Below, piece after piece: positions 4,640 through 5,961 of a stretch of DNA of 5,961 bases. Position 1 is the first letter of the stretch. The number at the start of each line of letters is the position of its first letter. Source of the stretch: an uncultured Lysobacterales bacterium (GTDB lineage: Bacteria > Pseudomonadota > Gammaproteobacteria > Xanthomonadales > SZUA-36); NCBI GenBank assembly GCA_937995275.1, contig CALKKN010000343.1, forward strand, positions 1 through 5,961, given 5' to 3'. The position numbers and the translations under genes were made by a program. A model generated the notes under the pieces. That model did not search any database. It was not told the DNA's origin and saw only the letters and a list, made by a program, of their open reading frames with translations.

Positions 4640-5961
4640 GTGAATCTCAAATTGCACCGGTCTTTCGCCGCCGCGGCGGCCTCCCTCCTGCTCCTCGCCC
4701 CGCTTTGCCCACGGCTGGCCGAGGCGCAGGAGCCGAAATCCCTGTCACCGACCGGCGCCGAGATCCGGCGCCTGTTGGAGAGCGACTCGCTGACCATCGT
4801 CGGCACCGACATCCTGGCCCAGGACATTCTGCTGCAGGCCTACAGTGAGGCCGGCTTCGAGCCGTTCTGGACCGATTCCGGGAACATCCAGGAACTGCTG
4901 GACCTGATCACCAACGCCGAAGAGCACGGCCTCAACCCGGAAGACTACGGCGAGGCGGCCATCCGGCAGGTGCTGTCCGGCACCACGGGAAACGAGCCTG
5001 CCCCGAAAGTGGCACAGACCGATATCCTGCTGACCGAAAGCCTGCTGCGGTACGGCTACCACCGCCGCTTCGGCAAGATCAAGGCCAACCGGCTCGACCC
5101 GGACATCAATTTCCGCCGCGAATCGTTCAGCAACCAAAGCCCCGGAACGACCCTCCGGCAGGCCCTGGGCGCGCCCACCCTGGAGGGCTTCATCGACGTG
5201 GTCGCGCCGGCCGGACCGGTCTACAGGGCATTGCAGGGCTGGCTGAAGCAGTACCGCGAAATCGCCGTGGCCGGCGGCTGGCCCACGGTGCCGGAGGGCC
5301 CGACGCTGCGGGTCGGCGATCGCGATCCGCGCGTCCGGCAAATCCGGGCCAGGCTGCAGGTGACCGGGCAGCTTCAGGGCGGGGCGCCCGCCGAGCCGGA
5401 TGGGTTCGACACCGCACTGGAAGACGCCGTCAGCACGTTTCAGCGGCACCACGTGCTGGAGGCGGACGGCATCGTCGGCCGCAACACCCTGGCGGCCATG
5501 AACGTGCCAGTGAGCCAGCGGACCGACCAGCTCAGGCTGTCGCTGGAGCGCCTGCGCTGGGTCAACCAGGAAGCGGCCGACACCTTGGTAGCGGTCAACA
5601 TCGCGGGATTTCGGGCGTTCTTTTTCAAGGATGGCGAGCTCGCCTGGGAAACGCGCGCGATGGTGGGCAAGACCTACCGGCAGACACCCACGTTCCGGGG
5701 CGAAATCGCTTACCTGGAATTCAATCCCACCTGGACCATTCCGCCGGGCATACTGCGGAACGACACGTTGCCGGCGATCAAGCGCGACCCCGGCTACCTG
5801 GCGTCGAAGAATATCCGGGTGCTGGACAACAACGGCCGGGAGGTCGACCCCTCGACCGTCGACTGGAACCGGTACACGAAAGGGGTGCCGTACACGCTGC
5901 GGCAGGACCCGGGGCCGAACAACGCGCTGGGCACGGTCAAATTCATCTTTCCGAATCCGCA
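4640..5961 (+). CDS. ldtD: L,D-transpeptidase of the YcbB/LdtD type, C-terminus cut by right edge
   Basis: From the GTG at 4640 the frame stays open to the edge (440 codons plus 2 bases). Residues 1-29 are a Sec signal peptide (basic start, Ala/Leu core, AEA). About 55-110 (ILLQAYSEAGFEPFW, then LITNAEEHGLNPEDYG) is the YcbB scaffold region. About 220-290 is a peptidoglycan-binding repeat (LRVGDRDPRVRQIRARL, then STFQRHHVLEADGIVGRNTL). From about 315 the YkuD catalytic domain begins (VAVNIAGFRAFFF), with FNPTWTIPPGI at 361-371, RDPGY and RQDPGPNNALGTVKFIFPNP as in YcbB. The catalytic motif around HGC should follow within about 50 codons beyond the window, so activity cannot be judged here. 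E. coli LdtD is 615 aa. The enzyme makes 3-3 peptidoglycan crosslinks in the periplasm; its neighbour mepK would cleave them. The exact paralogue (LdtD rather than another long YcbB-like enzyme) is inferred from domain order. Confidence 0.92.
   Translation, partial: MNLKLHRSFAAAAASLLLLAPLCPRLAEAQEPKSLSPTGAEIRRLLESDSLTIVGTDILAQDILLQAYSEAGFEPFWTDSGNIQELLDLITNAEEHGLNPEDYGEAAIRQVLSGTTGNEPAPKVAQTDILLTESLLRYGYHRRFGKIKANRLDPDINFRRESFSNQSPGTTLRQALGAPTLEGFIDVVAPAGPVYRALQGWLKQYREIAVAGGWPTVPEGPTLRVGDRDPRVRQIRARLQVTGQLQGGAPAEPDGFDTALEDAVSTFQRHHVLEADGIVGRNTLAAMNVPVSQRTDQLRLSLERLRWVNQEAADTLVAVNIAGFRAFFFKDGELAWETRAMVGKTYRQTPTFRGEIAYLEFNPTWTIPPGILRNDTLPAIKRDPGYLASKNIRVLDNNGREVDPSTVDWNRYTKGVPYTLRQDPGPNNALGTVKFIFPNP

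Noticed and set aside
4667..4680. 14-base perfect palindrome GCCGCCGCGGCGGC
   Set aside because: Falls in the Ala-rich core of the ldtD signal peptide and is explained by GC-rich alanine codons.
4339..5452. Minus-strand frames of 162 and 235 codons
   Set aside because: Antisense to mepK and ldtD, both of which have clear domains and signal peptides on the plus strand.
1..5961. CRISPR array, tRNA/rRNA genes, insertion sequence or integration site
   Set aside because: No spaced direct repeats, cloverleaf-like or rRNA-like sequence, transposase frame or terminal inverted repeats were seen on either strand.

Overview
The window reads as chromosomal DNA from a high-GC Gram-negative bacterium, most likely a gammaproteobacterium. 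The basis is a Tat-exported MsrP with its inner-membrane partner MsrQ, a pair of peptidoglycan 3-3 crosslink enzymes of the YcbK/YcbB type, and dense GC-rich coding on both strands. The taxonomic placement is an inference from gene content; no rRNA or tRNA is present. No mobile element, CRISPR array or long repeat was found.

Positions 1-2651 hold four genes on the minus strand, read from right to left: msrP (periplasmic methionine-sulfoxide reductase), msrQ (its haem membrane partner), a haloalkane dehalogenase of the DhlA-like subfamily, and the first 45 codons of a cyclic-nucleotide-binding-domain protein that runs off the left edge. The three junctions all overlap (a shared TGATG, a 35-base overlap, and a shared ATGA), so this is almost certainly one translationally coupled operon. 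It places a dehalogenase, an enzyme that removes halide from haloalkanes, inside a repair system for oxidised methionine.

Positions 2652-2860 are a divergent promoter region. It is followed on the plus strand by a small zinc protein of the GFA/CENP-V family (2861-3220). That gene converges on a minus-strand gene for a multi-spanning membrane protein with an isoprenylcysteine-methyltransferase / DUF1295-like signature (3217-3951). The two genes share a CTAG that provides TAG stops on both strands.

Positions 3952-4044 form a second, compact divergent region. It has back-to-back candidate -10 elements and a perfect 7-base inverted repeat. Rightward from it runs a cell-wall pair: a secreted M15-type endopeptidase (DUF882, YcbK/MepK-like; 4045-4563) and an L,D-transpeptidase of the YcbB/LdtD type (from 4640, truncated by the right edge before its catalytic Cys). 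One enzyme is expected to cut and the other to make meso-DAP to meso-DAP (3-3) crosslinks. The order is reversed relative to E. coli ycbB-ycbK.

The most notable point is the dehalogenase within an msrPQ operon. The genes belong to recognisable families; what may be undescribed is the combination and its purpose.
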